A stretch of DNA of 64,000 nt from Aaosphaeria pasadenensis (taxonomy: Eukaryota > Ascomycota > Dothideomycetes > Pleosporales). Both the position numbers and the translations under genes were made by a program. The notes under the pieces are model-generated. The model saw nothing but the letters and a program-made list of their open reading frames with translations. It did no database searches and had not been told where the DNA came from. Shown here piece by piece: positions 44,879-56,251 of the stretch. The stretch is from contig JAKLMB010000016.1 in NCBI GenBank assembly GCA_022813625.1, positions 496,001-560,000 of the forward strand. The letters are read 5' to 3'. Position 1 is the stretch's first letter, and each line of letters opens with the position of its first letter.

Positions 44879-46465
44879 ACAGTGCCTGCCGGACCGACTG
44901 AGTGCGTTCTGTACTTAGCATGCACAACTATTACCTCCCCACTGACCTCCCTGTATACCTTAGGTAGATACTTGCAGAGTATTCTATTATGCCCTTCTCA
45001 AGCCCAAACAAGACGAAATTTGTACCTCTCGTATGCTCATTTCCTCCCCCCATCCCTCGTTATTCCCGAGCACAAAACCCTCGCACTCCTACAGTCTGTA
45101 ACCTCATGCAGCAAACAAGCAAGCAAATCACCGTCTCATCTCCGATGTCGCCTGGCACCTCAGTCGAGAATTGGAAGTGAAAATTTTTGTGGAGAAACGA
45201 AACGGGGTTGCAAGGCAAAGGCATGGTCTGTACATACGTACATACATGAGTGCAGTAGTGAACTGTATGTATCTGTACTGTATACGGTATGTACAACGGT
45301 CGCTTGGATATTAAGGTACGTACCTAAAACGGAGCACCCACCAACCACGCACCCCCTCCGATCCAATCCCATCCCCAGCCTGAGCCTGAGCCCCGGCGCT
45401 GTGTATTTCGCCTTCGCGCCTGCGACGCTATGTTGTCGCCTCCCAATAATTAACGATCGCATGTCTTTGTATTTCCCGATGGCAAAAATGTTAATGGGGG
45501 AGGGGAGACGGGGGGAGGGAAGATTGCGTGGGGTGGGGGGTGCGCCCGTGGGTGACGGCCCACTTTTGCATTGCTATTTGGGGTAGAGAGGCGGGCGCCT
45601 CGAGACATCTGAGTGTGGTGGTGGGGATGAGATGGGATGATCAAGGTATGCACAGGAAGATAGAAGATTTTTGGTTTCTTTTTGGTTGTCATTAACTCGT
45701 ATTTCATTGTTGTTTTACCCCCCTGTTCTGCACTGGCAAACTTGAAGCTTTTGTGCAGTGTCGGGGCTTTTGTTCAGGTATATATGATTGTCGTTTGGAA
45801 AAGAAGTAGAAGGAGAAGGAAGAAAAGAACAAAAGGTGGACCGGCTGTTATACCCTTACCCAGTAGAATCAGAATCAGACAAAATTTGTACGACAAGAAG
45901 AGAAAAAATAAAATAAAACGGTGCTCCACCACTGACTGTCTCGGAGAGTGATGGACCCGGAAAGAAAGTAGATACAAGAAGGGCATCCAGGCAGTGCAGC
46001 TGGCTCTCTGCAGAAGTGAGAAGAAAAATACAAACAAGGCAAGGCCCGTTTCCAACAGGGAAGCAGGAGAGAAGACAAGGTCAAACTCCGGTCCGATCCA
46101 GGGAAGAAACGCGAAAACACAGCGGACGCCAGCGACCCACCCGAGGTTTCGGAACGCATGACAACGCAAATGGCGCAGGAAAAGAAGAGGGAAGTGTGAA
46201 ACAGCCACCAAGGGCGTGATATCTCGATCGAAGAAAAATAAATGTCAATGTGCGCAGTGCAGCAATCAGACAAGGTCCATCCATAGCCGTCAAATCATAC
46301 AGACCAGATCGAACATGGCCGCATTTCCATCCCATAGCTAGCCATCCGTGTTTCGTAATGTCGTCTTTTACGCTTTTGTGCCAAATTTCAAAGTTAACCC
46401 CGCCCAAAATATCCAACTAGTCCCACACAAAAACGCCTTTGAATAAACGGGAGCCACGCATTCAC

Positions 46466-48269
46466 TCAGTAGGAATGTGATATTTGGTCGTTGGAGTCGT
46501 CGGTGTCTTGATTGGAGTTCTCAATCACCTCACCCAGAACGGCGCCTACACCCGGATACTGATCGTTCTGGCTTGAATCGTTCCGTAGGTACGAGTTCTG
46601 GAAGGATGTGATGTGGTGCGGTGCGCTGAGCTGCGGCATGGCGAAGCTCTGTGGAGTAACCAAAGGTGAACTTGTGTAGGTAGGGAAAGTAGCTGTTTGG
46701 GGTGTAGTTGAGCTGCGGCTGGGAGTGTAGTGGGTGCTCAGCTCGATGCGGCGTGGTACGCTGCCAGAGAACGACCGCATCCGTGAATTGCTGGATGCTT
46801 GGAACCCCGGCACGGGAGAGTATGAGTACCCAAGGCCGTATGGCATCATAGAGCTTGAGTATGACCGTTGGTTGTGATCACCCCCTAGAGACGGCCGCTC
46901 GAGATGGCCAGTAGAGTCGGCTGAGCCCAACCCAGAGTCATGTCCGTGTGTGTAGCTCATGCTGGCTCGGAGTGGTGAAGACAGAGACTCTGCACGGCTT
47001 CTGACCACTCGATCAGCATGAAGAGAGAGGCGAGGGATGCTGTGATGTGCCGCGTATGCTGGGGCGCCGCTGGTCGACATGGAGAACGGGTTCGACGTCC
47101 TGGGACTGCCTTCCAGCTGTGTAGAGGGGAAACCGAATGGCGAACCCTCGTGGGCAGATACCGGCGATAGTGTGTCGGTGGCAGATTGTGGTGGCGTGAA
47201 GGTGAAGCCTCCAAAAGCTGGGCTAATGCCTGTTGGTGAGATGTGGGAGTCCATAGGTCCGCGTCGGAGGGTGTCGATGCTCAGAGGGCGCATCATGTTG
47301 CCTTCGGGAAAGCCTGGAGTGAAAGAACCGGGAGAAGTCAACGGTGTTCCGAGCCCATGGCCACTTCCGAAAGGAGAGTGCAGGGCCTGAGCCATATCGA
47401 AATCCTCCGGCAAGGCCCTTGACCTCATCATACGCTCGCGGTCGTCGCTAGTGAGTCTCTTGAGTTTGGCTCGCCTTAATTCGGGTCAGTGAATCCACGT
47501 TCGAATGTGTCGCATCCTTTTTAGCTCCTTCACTCACCTGTTCTGGAACCAGACCTGAACCTGTCGTGGGCTAAGGCCAGGAATTTCTCGGGCTAAGCGC
47601 TCACGGTGAGCGGCATCTGGATGTGCCTGTCGAGCAAACTCGCTCATGAGAAAGCGGGTCTGATTGTGGGTAAGCCTAGTGTGAGGGTTAGCAGATGTTG
47701 TTCGAGGTCTATTGGGATGCCTACCTGAACCGCTTCATCTTGCGCTTCTGAGCCCGGAGCTCGGCTGCAGAGATGGGGGGTTTGTCTTCATCCTTGATCG
47801 AGTCATCGCAAAGGTCGTCCTTGTCGTCAAGGATAATCTCATCACCCTGCGGATCGCTCCTGTCGCCATTGAGAGGATCATGGGGCGATGGTGGAGTCAA
47901 CCTTGATACAGGGCTAGCAGGAGCTGAACCACCAAAGGTGACCGTTGGCATATCAGTCGTGTCGAGCTCATCGATGTTACTAAGACCGACCCGGGTAGGA
48001 GACGAACAACCGTTGGTTAGACTGTGCTTAGTGTCGAGAGAGTACGGGAAGCTCTTGTGGGTGCGAAGCAATGGGCGCTTCAAATCGAAGTTATGCCCGT
48101 TAACTTCGGCCTGAAGCAGCGCCATATCGCTATCAGAGTGTGTAGAGGCGGCGTCCAGTGCCTTGATGTCCGAGGATGGCCAGTCGTTCTCTGCAGGTGT
48201 CGTGCTGTACACAGACATACGCGGCGAGCTTGGCGGAGAGAGCGGAATGAAAAGGTTTCCGTCCACCAT
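46466..48269 (-). CDS. homeobox transcription factor (Htf1/Hox2 type)
   Basis: Three exons on the minus strand: 48269-47725, 47675-47538 and 47474-46466; 563 residues. The homeodomain spans about residues 176-235, from KRKMKRFRLTHNQTRFLM to VQVWFQNRRAKLKRL, with recognition-helix residues WFQNRR at 224-229; both introns cut the homeodomain (at Arg182 and inside NRR). Flanking segments, TSDDRERMMRSRALPEDFD after the homeodomain and an acidic region before it, resemble the Htf1/Hox2 group that is needed for conidium formation in Magnaporthe and Fusarium. The long Ser/Pro/Tyr-rich C-terminal half is disordered and likely regulatory. The start at 48269 is the first ATG of the frame; a TTGAAAG just upstream could be an acceptor of a leader intron. 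Family is certain; the exact orthology and conidiation role are inferred from remembered sequence. Confidence 0.88.
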
Positions 48270-50080
48270 TGGCACCTTTCAAAGATGGATATCGGGGAGT
48301 TTAGTTGTAATTAGCTCTAAGGCTGCACCGTTCCCTAGTAGACTGCATAGTCAGCAAACGGTCAGAGCGCAGACGCTCGAGTTGCCTACCTTGAACTGCC
48401 CGAAATATAACCTTTGATTACACCGGAGAAACGAAGCGGGTGACCTCTGAGCTTATTCCCTTTCACTGTACTTGCACCGTGTAGCTCGGATCGAGAACGA
48501 GATGAACTGTCCACGAACAGGCTACAGGAGGAAAGGATCTGATAGCAGTTTGCCACACACACTTGATCAGTCTCCAAGCCCAGTGCGGGGTTGGAAGCGG
48601 GTGATCGGCGAAGAAAGAAGAGGTGTTTGCGATGCTTTAAGAACAGTATCGATAGTATAGGTAGCTCAATGCGTTAAGGTCGCAGGTCTGTTTGGGACAA
48701 ACAGATCTGAGAGTGCCGTGTTGAAGAGGATTGGGTTGCTGATATGCAGAATCAAGGCTGAATTGAATGGCTGATGTCGCACCCCCCAAGTCAGGATTGG
48801 GGCGCGGTGGTCTGGTGTAACCTTTACTCGAAATAGAAGTTGTCGAAGGGGGAGAGTGTGATACCGTAGGCCCAAGGAAAGACTGACGGTGACCGAATGA
48901 TGTGAAGAGTGAAGGTAAGAAGACGGCTAGCTCGATATATGTGCAAGCGTCCAGAAGTTCTGGTCAACTGTACCTTGCCCTTTGCTAGAGAGCTCAGGAA
49001 CGCGCCGGAGGCTATATCAGCGATGGCAGCAGGGGAGGGACGGACAGATCATTCAGACAGAAAGGGCTTGACGGCACTTTGGAGGTTGACGATCCGGATA
49101 AATCGAGGTTAAGGGAGGTCCAAAGGCTGGGGTCAGACCACTGCCAGGGCAGCGTCCTCTTAGGGAAACATGATATCCTTCGAGGATCTGGAGCCAGTTT
49201 GTTACACCACGAGAGGCGTGACAGACCTTGAGGGCAGCAAGACCCCCAGTGCAGAGGGGAAGAATACAGGGGTGCGGTACCTCGGGACGTGAGCCTTCAA
49301 GATGTAGGGATAACGGTGCAACTGCTGGCGAATCGACGGACGATGCAATTCGGTGTGCTGGCCCCTACAAGGGTGTTCTTCTCGAAGGAGAATGTGAGCA
49401 GTGCGCGAACATTGACGACGCCCACGGCATGCAGAATGCGCAGAGAGGGGCCAGGGGTCCGTGAGAAAACCGCCGACGAGCAAGGCCTTCGCCATGGCGT
49501 GGAGCAATCGCAAGTCGAGGCAGATGGGGATACCATTATTGGCAGATGCATGGCCATAGCACAACGGGAGCTCCAGGCATAGTGACATGGATGCTACAGG
49601 GCTCGGCAACGCTTGTTGCGGGGACTCGCTGCTTTAGAGGGAGGTCTGTGGGCACTGGCGCTGGGTGTGGTGTGTGCTGGATGCCGCCGATGGTAGTGGG
49701 AGTGGTGGAGCATCTCGGTGGTGGTGGTGATGGTGAGAAGGGTGGAGGAGAGGAGGTACACCATTCCACGCGTGGTGCAGCGTGCTCACCATGCTACACC
49801 ATGCTCGCTCCTATGCTGTCGAGCTGTCGAGTAACCATTGTGACCTTGCCAACTTGTGAGCGTGCCTATCAAACCTCAATGGCTCACCCGCTGTGGCTTG
49901 AAAACAATGCCTTCTCTTCACATTTCGCAACAGCCACGGCCATGCTTGATGCTCCCCCGAGATTGCGTCAGGAACATCGTCAGCCTTGCAACCTCTTTTT
50001 TGAGCCGCCCATGGCGCCCACTACGGTGCATAAAGGCCGAACCTCTTCGGGCGTCAAAGGAGCCGGCGCCCGCGTCCTAA

Positions 50081-50102
50081 ACAGAGCACAAGTTTGCTCT
50101 GT
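50081..50102. repeat. perfect 8-bp inverted repeat, 6-nt loop
   Basis: ACAGAGCA and TGCTCTGT flank the loop CAAGTT. It would form a hairpin in RNA on either strand and lies about 1.8 kb upstream of the homeobox start. Confidence 0.7.
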
Positions 50103-51007
50103 CAGATAGCTTACAGGATTGTACTGTAGCTCGCTGGATTGGTGGCCCTGCTGCGACCATTACACTCCAGGGCTCTGCCAGTACCCTTTCACACCCTCTG
50201 TACGAAGTACTGCTAAGGGCACTGCACCTGCGCGATCGGTGCAAGTGAGGGCGCCTAGTGTACAGAGTGCTGCCAATGGGAGCGCAGAGAACGAGCGACA
50301 GATCTGGCTGGCCGATGAGATCCAACGGCCAAAAGCTCGGCCCGCTCCGGGAAAATGCTGCTTCCAGAATATTGCAAAGGGCTACTCGACGTCACGCAGG
50401 TATAGCGCGGCAGCACAGCAGGACTGTTCATACCTAGGGATACCTAGGTAATCGCCCGGTGGTGGTTGACGGCGTAACGTTGGACACAACGTGACCATCG
50501 ACTGGGTCGCGGTGTTGTGCCGGGGCACACCAGAGTGGGTTCATTAGACACCCAAGCAGCCGGCATGAGAACATGTTGTTGTTTGGCTGGGTGAGGCGGC
50601 TACAATTTCCTTTAATCCAGACGCAGGGGCGATCCGCTCTCGCCAGGCCATGATCGCTGCAAAACAACAAGCCACCCATTACCCATGGCCCATGGCTGTC
50701 ATGGCCGTCATGGCGCGTTGAACACCTTCCGCAGTGATCAGCAGCCAGGTATGGATTCGAGCGCGAGCCTGAGGGCGCCCGGCCGCCGTTCCAAAAGCAG
50801 ACGTTCAGCCGATACGCTATTGTATGTTGGCAGCGAGTACTCTGTGTGTGTGTGTGCCGCGCAGGCGCGGACGGATAAGCGAGAATTTGCGACGAAACAG
50901 GTGTACTAATTGCTTGTTCTAAATCATTCTGTGTATGCACAGTTTAGGTAGCTCAAAGACAGCGCAGGAAACGCAACGGCACAGTCCTCACGGCACCAAG
51001 CATAGTT

Positions 51008-51033
51008 AGTTTCCAGTTTCCAGTTTCCAGTTT
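51008..51033. repeat. AGTTTCC tandem heptamer
   Basis: Three full AGTTTCC units and a partial fourth in direct tandem. Confidence 0.85.
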
Positions 51034-52231
51034 GCACCTTTGTTTTCAAATGCTGGCAATGCGGCGTGTGCATGTTTGTGAGCGTTATCCAGTGTAAGCG
51101 TAGACGTATGCAAGCACCTTGAAGCAGACGGGCGACGCTGGTGGTTTCGTGCACCGAAAATAGTCGCAATCTCAGTGAGCAATGCCAGTGGAGGTTTCCC
51201 ACCACCACCACCATGTTCTTGTTCATCCCGCTGCCTCTCCATACAATGCCAAGCCGTGGTTCGACGGGCTGACCCCATGAGCGGTCACGGACGGCCGCCG
51301 CACCGCGGGCAGGGGAAATGAGAGGAGCATACGGTTCGAAACCACCCACCTTTGCCCGACTCCACTGCGGTTATTTACATAGCTGACTGGCCAGATGGAG
51401 GTTTGATGGCCACCATGGATGCTTCGCTTGCACTTGACAAGCTTGAGGCGGGCGTGGAATCGTAGTGAGCTCGCAGAGGCTCCCACATTGTTGTCGGTAC
51501 ACGGCGACAGGGTGGATGGCAGCAGAGTGACAGGGCTCCTCAGACGCGACGATGCACAGAGTTCCCTTTCATTTCGGGACGCTGCAGAATCGCCCACTTC
51601 AATGGTCTCGATATGCTGACAGCGCATTCTCAATGAGCCTGAAGTTCGGCCAATATTTGCGATGCACCCCATCATCGCATCCGCTGGTTGTTACTCATTA
51701 CCCCCCGGGCCGCCCTCTACCACTATTTGCGTGCAGCAATAGAATGAGTGCCGGGCAGCAGCACATAGCGAGCCAGGAACTGCTCGCCGTGCTCCTCGGT
51801 TCTTCGAAAGTGTTGCAGAGCTTGAGCCTGGCACCACTGTGCGATTTCCTGGAGTGAGTTCAATCATCCAGGTCACAATTCATCAAGCTGCGGCGCAAGC
51901 CCTATGGATCCATCCGCACCGCAATCTTCCACCTAATCGCCATTCGTGGCTGTTGCACTTTGAGTGGCTCAGTCGAACAGAAGGTATGCTGAGGAAATGC
52001 TCTGCTGCCGGGTCACGATCGTATCGATATCGTGGAGGATCGCTCGGGGTCATGCACGGCTCTGCCATCAGATTCCACCCATGTCTCCCCTTGCACAAAC
52101 ATCCAAAGGAAAAACGCCACTGCTTCCTTCCTGCACATCATCGTAAACAGAAACGCTTCATGGCAGATGCAAGCTTTGCACTGTCCTCGACAATTGATAC
52201 CTATCCCGTCGATGTGCCTGTTGCCCTTGTT

Positions 52232-54426
52232 CTACTCCGCCACTGATTCCGTAGTCACTTGACTTTGTTCGCCGGCCCGCTGCTCCTCAACGCTTTGATG
52301 CTGTTCTTGCGGAACCGAATCCCTGCCATCCGTTTCGCCAGCCGCCTCAATCGAAGTGACCGGCTGAAAGAGCCTCTCCAAACCTTTGCCATGTTCAAGC
52401 CTGTCAAATGAGCTCAACCGGCTCTTGGATGCAAGTCGAAGCCCGCGCCATGAATTACTTGTTTTGCTCTCCTCCAGTTGGCGCTTTTCCTCATCCGATG
52501 TAACCATGTCCAGGTCCAGCTCTGTCATTCGAATCTTCGTTGCATATGACTCTGCACTTGGCGCAGAGAATCTGATTATCTGTGAGCTCATGCAAAACAG
52601 CCTGCGTTGCCGGACGTCCGGAACGTACCTGTCAGATTGCTGCAACTGTGTGAGCCCCTTTTCGGCATCAGTGTTCGACAGAAACTGGAGGGCGCTGTTC
52701 GAACCCAGAGGCTTCGCGAGCCTCTTACGGCCAAGCTCGTCCTGTGCCCCAGATTTTGCCTCCAGGAAATCTTTTGTGGAGACTCTATCACGAGTGAATG
52801 GCTGGCAGTTCTCCATTTTCCATCTTACCCAGTTCTTATCGCGGGACAATACGGTATCCACCATTCGATAGTAGAACTTCCCATCTGGACCGTCCTGCAG
52901 GTAATTTGCAATCGAGTTCTTGATGCCCAACGCCCATTCGGTCTGTGCTCTGTGGTCAGCCGAAAGATGACGATCATAGTGGCACGGGGAGCGCCATTGC
53001 GGGGGAGGGAAGGGTTCGCATAGACTCACGTCTTCCTCACGCAGTGTGAAACTGTATTGCATCGCTTTCTGCGCGTTTTGGTAATAGCCCTGGGTTTTCG
53101 ACTTCTCTGTTAGTGTCAAGAGGAAGTCTATCAGGATAAGCGCCTGCACGAGGATGTGCCTTTGGAACGCAAGGTCGCTCAGCTGCATGTAATCAGTTCT
53201 AGTTCCACGGTGCTGAGAAAGCATCCACCAACCTCTAGCTTGAAGAGATCCCGGCTCGTCAGGTATTTGGGGTTGAACGAGCTTGCAAATTCTCCTTGAT
53301 CGTCATCTCCACGAGCCTTCTCCCCCTTCTTACGCTCTGAGTCTCCAGACTGGATGACCTTGGGGACCTCCTTGAACTTGGCTAAGGTTGCCTGCAGACT
53401 TTTCTGGAACTCTTTAAATAGTTCCTCTTCAAATAGTCGAGGAGGATTCGAGAACGATTGTTGGAGTGACCAAAAGACGGGGTATAAACCGTCGATATCC
53501 ATAGTAGATGTCCCTTCCTTCAATGTTGACTTATCTGCTTCAGAGGGTTTTAGGGCATCCCCATCAAGCTCTGCCTTTTCCTTCAAATCATCCGAACCTT
53601 CCACCGGGTCTACTTGCATCGAATCCGACTCATTGCTAGAGGCCTTTAGATAATCCTCGAACGTCGTGACATTTTCCACGTGGAAATTGCCTCGCAGATT
53701 GACGGAGCTCTTGTCGCCTAAGGGAAAGCTTTGGAAGAGGAAAATATAGACACGACCGCAAAACACCGGATCCTCGGCGCGGGACAGCCTCCTGAGAAGT
53801 TCGTTGCATAGACGCAGGATCACCAGGTCCTTATTCTTCGATGTGTTCTATGCACCCAATATCAGCTCCACGATAATGGAAGGATATAATGAGGTACTTA
53901 CAGCTATGATAGCTTCTCGTCGAGACTCGAGGAAATTGAAGACGATCCTGCAGCCTGATATTGACTGGCTGTCGAGCAATTCCTCGATTAAGAGCAGGAC
54001 CAACTGTGGTGAGCAGACATCTAGTAGTGGTATTAGATTCACTTCGTTGGTTACGGCTTCCAGGAATTACCTCTATCTCCGCAATATTGTAGAATATCCA
54101 ATAGATTCCAGATGTCCACGAAATCCGAAGATTCTATTGCTGAAGATCCCTACTTACGGTGAGTCTCGTGATGTAATGTATGTGAAGGTCGACAAGCTTA
54201 CGAGTCTAGCATAGAAAATGTGCTTCGCTGCTTTCTCGAATGCAAGTGTATGCGCGTCCTTATTGTCAACCACAGGAACAAAAAGTGCCTCATCATTTTT
54301 GACAAGTTCAGACACCTGAAGAGGTGGATCAATAGTCGAACTAGGCTTGACCGACCGGGCCTTCTGTAGAATTCCGTTTAACCTGTAAACCAATGCATCT
54401 GATGGGGTATTCTCTGGGACAGCCAT
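52232..54426 (-). CDS. THO complex subunit THOC1/Hpr1
   Basis: Seven exons on the minus strand: 54426-54202, 54149-54071, 54020-53902, 53847-53233, 53182-53030, 52942-52629 and 52571-52232; 614 residues. THOC1/Hpr1 is a core subunit of THO, which couples transcription to mRNP assembly and export and limits R-loops. Recognised blocks are SSDFVDIWNLLDILQYCGD, LLLIEELLDSQSISGCRIVF, LCNELLRRLSRAEDPVFCGRV and FLFQSFPLGDKSSVNLRG, the last being a strong THOC1 signature; then FNPKYLTSRDLFKLEL, HILVQALILIDFLL and WRGLRLASK. A Ser/Glu-rich acidic linker sits in the middle and the C-terminus is Gln/Glu-rich. The 57-bp sixth intron is a multiple of three, so reading through it leaves an open frame (see findings). 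It shares a 436-bp divergent promoter with the Swi3 gene. Confidence 0.9.
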
Positions 54427-54862
54427 AGCGCCGCCTATGATGTGGAAGTTTCCGAGGAAAGATTATTTGATGTAGACTATACGCTGGGGCATGAATCGGA
54501 GTAGTGAAGGATTTATGGACCACACTGAGGGCGACGATGAGCAATGTGACCTCTTATCACAATATAGAAGACTCCCTGTCTTTGTCGGTCGTTTCTTCCG
54601 CGGTTGACATGCGAAAATGCCCTTGCGCGTGATGTCGTTGTTTGTGTGCTCTTTGTGAACCCTGTCTCCAGGATTGTCGTTCCAATAAGTTTCGCACTAA
54701 CGTTGCCCACACGAGCCTTGATTATGTCATTAGTCTTGGCACTTACACGACGCGTCCTCGGAGTTTTGACGCGTATTCCCGAGCGCAATTATGCAGCGGC
54801 GTTTTGAATATCAAGTTGAGCATCCACCCAAGTCTCACTTTGATAATTGAGTCTTCTCTACA
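54427..54862. promoter_or_regulatory. divergent promoter, THOC1 / Swi3
   Basis: A 436-bp region between two start codons facing away from each other; it must carry both promoters. No specific motif was identified. Confidence 0.5.
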
Positions 54863-55803
54863 ATGGCCACCACTGATCTTGCATTTCGCGGAAGTCCACC
54901 ACCTGACGATCTCGACGATATCCTCGGAAATTTAGATGATGAGGACGTAAACGCAACAAACGGGAACACGGCGAATGGGCATCAAAAGCCACCGCCCAAA
55001 GACGATGCCCTAGGTCTTGATCAAGAGATTACAGTTGTGAAACAGAGAAGGCCAATACCTAAATTGGATGAGACCCTGTAAGATTCCTGCTCGCGACTTC
55101 TAAACTACCACGATGCTAACATCCACAGGCTCCTCTCTGATGCTGGAATATCCAAATTGAGAAGAATATCCAAGGATCGCTTGAGGTTAAAAGGCAAAGG
55201 CCATGAGGTACTGCCCTTTCCACGTCGGAATTGTGTGGGTGAACAGACGCTGACATGTTGCAGTACGGAGATATTGCACGAATGCTTAACATGTACCAGC
55301 TATGGCTCGATGACCTCTACCCTCGTGCGAAATTTGCGGATGGCCTGGTGATGATCGAAAAGCTGGGACATTCGAAAAGGACTCAGTATATGCGAAAGGA
55401 ATGGATAAAAGAAGGGAAGCCCGGCTACAATGCAGCGTCCGATGCTGAAGAAACAGTCGAGCAATCGGTCAACAACACTGTGGAACAGAACAATCAGCAG
55501 TCTGCCAACGGGGAGATCGCCCCGATTACCGAGGCAATGGAAGGCGTGGTACAGGGAGATGCTGCTCAGAATCTACGCACTTCGAGTAATTTGGATGAGA
55601 GGCCTAGCCGCGATATGCCGCAACCCACCGAAAATTTCGGTGATTATCCTGATGACGACGACGATTTGGACGCATTGCTAGCAGAAAGTGAGATGACACA
55701 CAATCCCATTCCAAAACGAACAGTGTCTGCTGGCCCTCCTCCAGAGGATGATCCGTTTGCAGATGACATGGAAGCCATGGCGGAGCTGGAGGGGATGTGG
55801 TAG
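54863..55803 (+). CDS. replication fork protection complex subunit Swi3/Csm3 (TIPIN)
   Basis: Three exons: 54863-55077, 55129-55207 and 55264-55803; 277 residues. With Swi1/Tof1 it forms the fork protection complex that stabilises stalled forks and supports checkpoint signalling. The Swi3 domain runs from about residue 60 to 155: RRPIPKLDETLLLSDAGI, LRLKGKGHEYGDIARMLNMY, LWLDDLYPRAKFADGLVMIE, then KLGHSKRTQYMRKEW. The C-terminal half is acidic and disordered with DDDDDLDALLAE and ends in DDPFADDMEAMAELEGMW. The N-terminus DDLDDILGNLDDED is also acidic and typical for this family. Junctions join LDETL to LLSDAG and KGHE to YGDIA, which are contiguous in relatives. Start at the first ATG of the frame. 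Confidence 0.93.
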
Positions 55804-56251
55804 ACTGAAGATCGATCCGGTAGATGCATATATGCCATTAGGAAGGTTTCATGGCACAATTGCTGGCGTCGGACCACGGAGACCAGTTGATACATAACGT
55901 GTAGCTTTTGGTCGTCCTCATTCACTTGGTAGTTCAATTTTGCATAGCGAGGCGTTCTTCTGGGTGGAAAATCATGGTTACGATTGTACATGAATTATTA
56001 GGCTTTAGAAGCCATTTTCAATGTGTGATACATTATATGTCCAGAACCACAATATAACATGAATTGTGAGCGTGTGTTTACTCATGCTGGGTCAATCCCC
56101 TCCATCTTGCCTTTGCAAGGGTCGTAGTGCCCCGCGGTCGGCAAAATGCACACCGACATCATGCTTGGCATCCAGGCACCACGAGGTTTGTTTGACATCA
56201 CCATCTCGTGCTGAAACTTTCCGTCACATTCAACCTCAGACATTCACCGCG
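55804..56251. other. intergenic, Swi3 3' / SKI2 upstream
   Basis: 448 bp between two plus-strand genes. The open frame running into SKI2 from 56066 lacks Ski2 character and is taken as leader sequence. No separate gene seen. Confidence 0.6.

Larger units (their letters stand above)
30464..46465. other. gene-free block of about 16 kb
   Basis: Between the eIF4G start and the homeobox gene stop. No frame shows a recognisable protein family, convincing exon chain or conserved motif on either strand. The first 0.7 kb is probably the eIF4G leader and promoter. The rest is rich in microsatellites and polypyrimidine or polypurine tracts, with frequent TACCTA-like and GTAC-rich words. No transposase, reverse transcriptase, integrase or terminal repeats were seen, and the base composition is mixed rather than AT-rich as after repeat-induced point mutation. 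Two low-confidence small frames are listed separately. Confidence 0.65.
48270..52231. other. upstream region of the homeobox gene, about 4 kb
   Basis: From the homeobox start to the THOC1 stop, both genes on the minus strand. No gene is recognised. Open frames up to 187 codons (49,546-50,109 +) exist but have the Cys/Gly/His-rich look of chance frames in GC-rich DNA. Likely a long leader and extended promoter of the homeobox gene. A hairpin and a short tandem repeat are listed separately. Confidence 0.55.

Noticed and set aside
44280..44927. Longest frame of the gene-free block (215 codons, minus strand)
   Set aside because: It is made of simple repeats (Gln-Pro-Ala-Ser from the GCTG array, Lys runs from a T tract) and looks random elsewhere.
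30464..46465. Decayed transposon or RIP-affected repeat as explanation of the gene-free block
   Set aside because: No terminal repeats, target duplications, polymerase or transposase fragments, and base composition is not shifted to AT as RIP would cause.
49546..50109. A 187-codon plus-strand frame upstream of the homeobox gene
   Set aside because: Cys/Gly/His-rich composition and low complexity typical of chance frames; no recognisable domain.
56066..56251. Extension of the SKI2 frame to an upstream ATG
   Set aside because: The 62 extra residues are Cys/Ser/His-rich and unlike Ski2 N-termini, whereas MEDLAGVFN fits; treated as leader.
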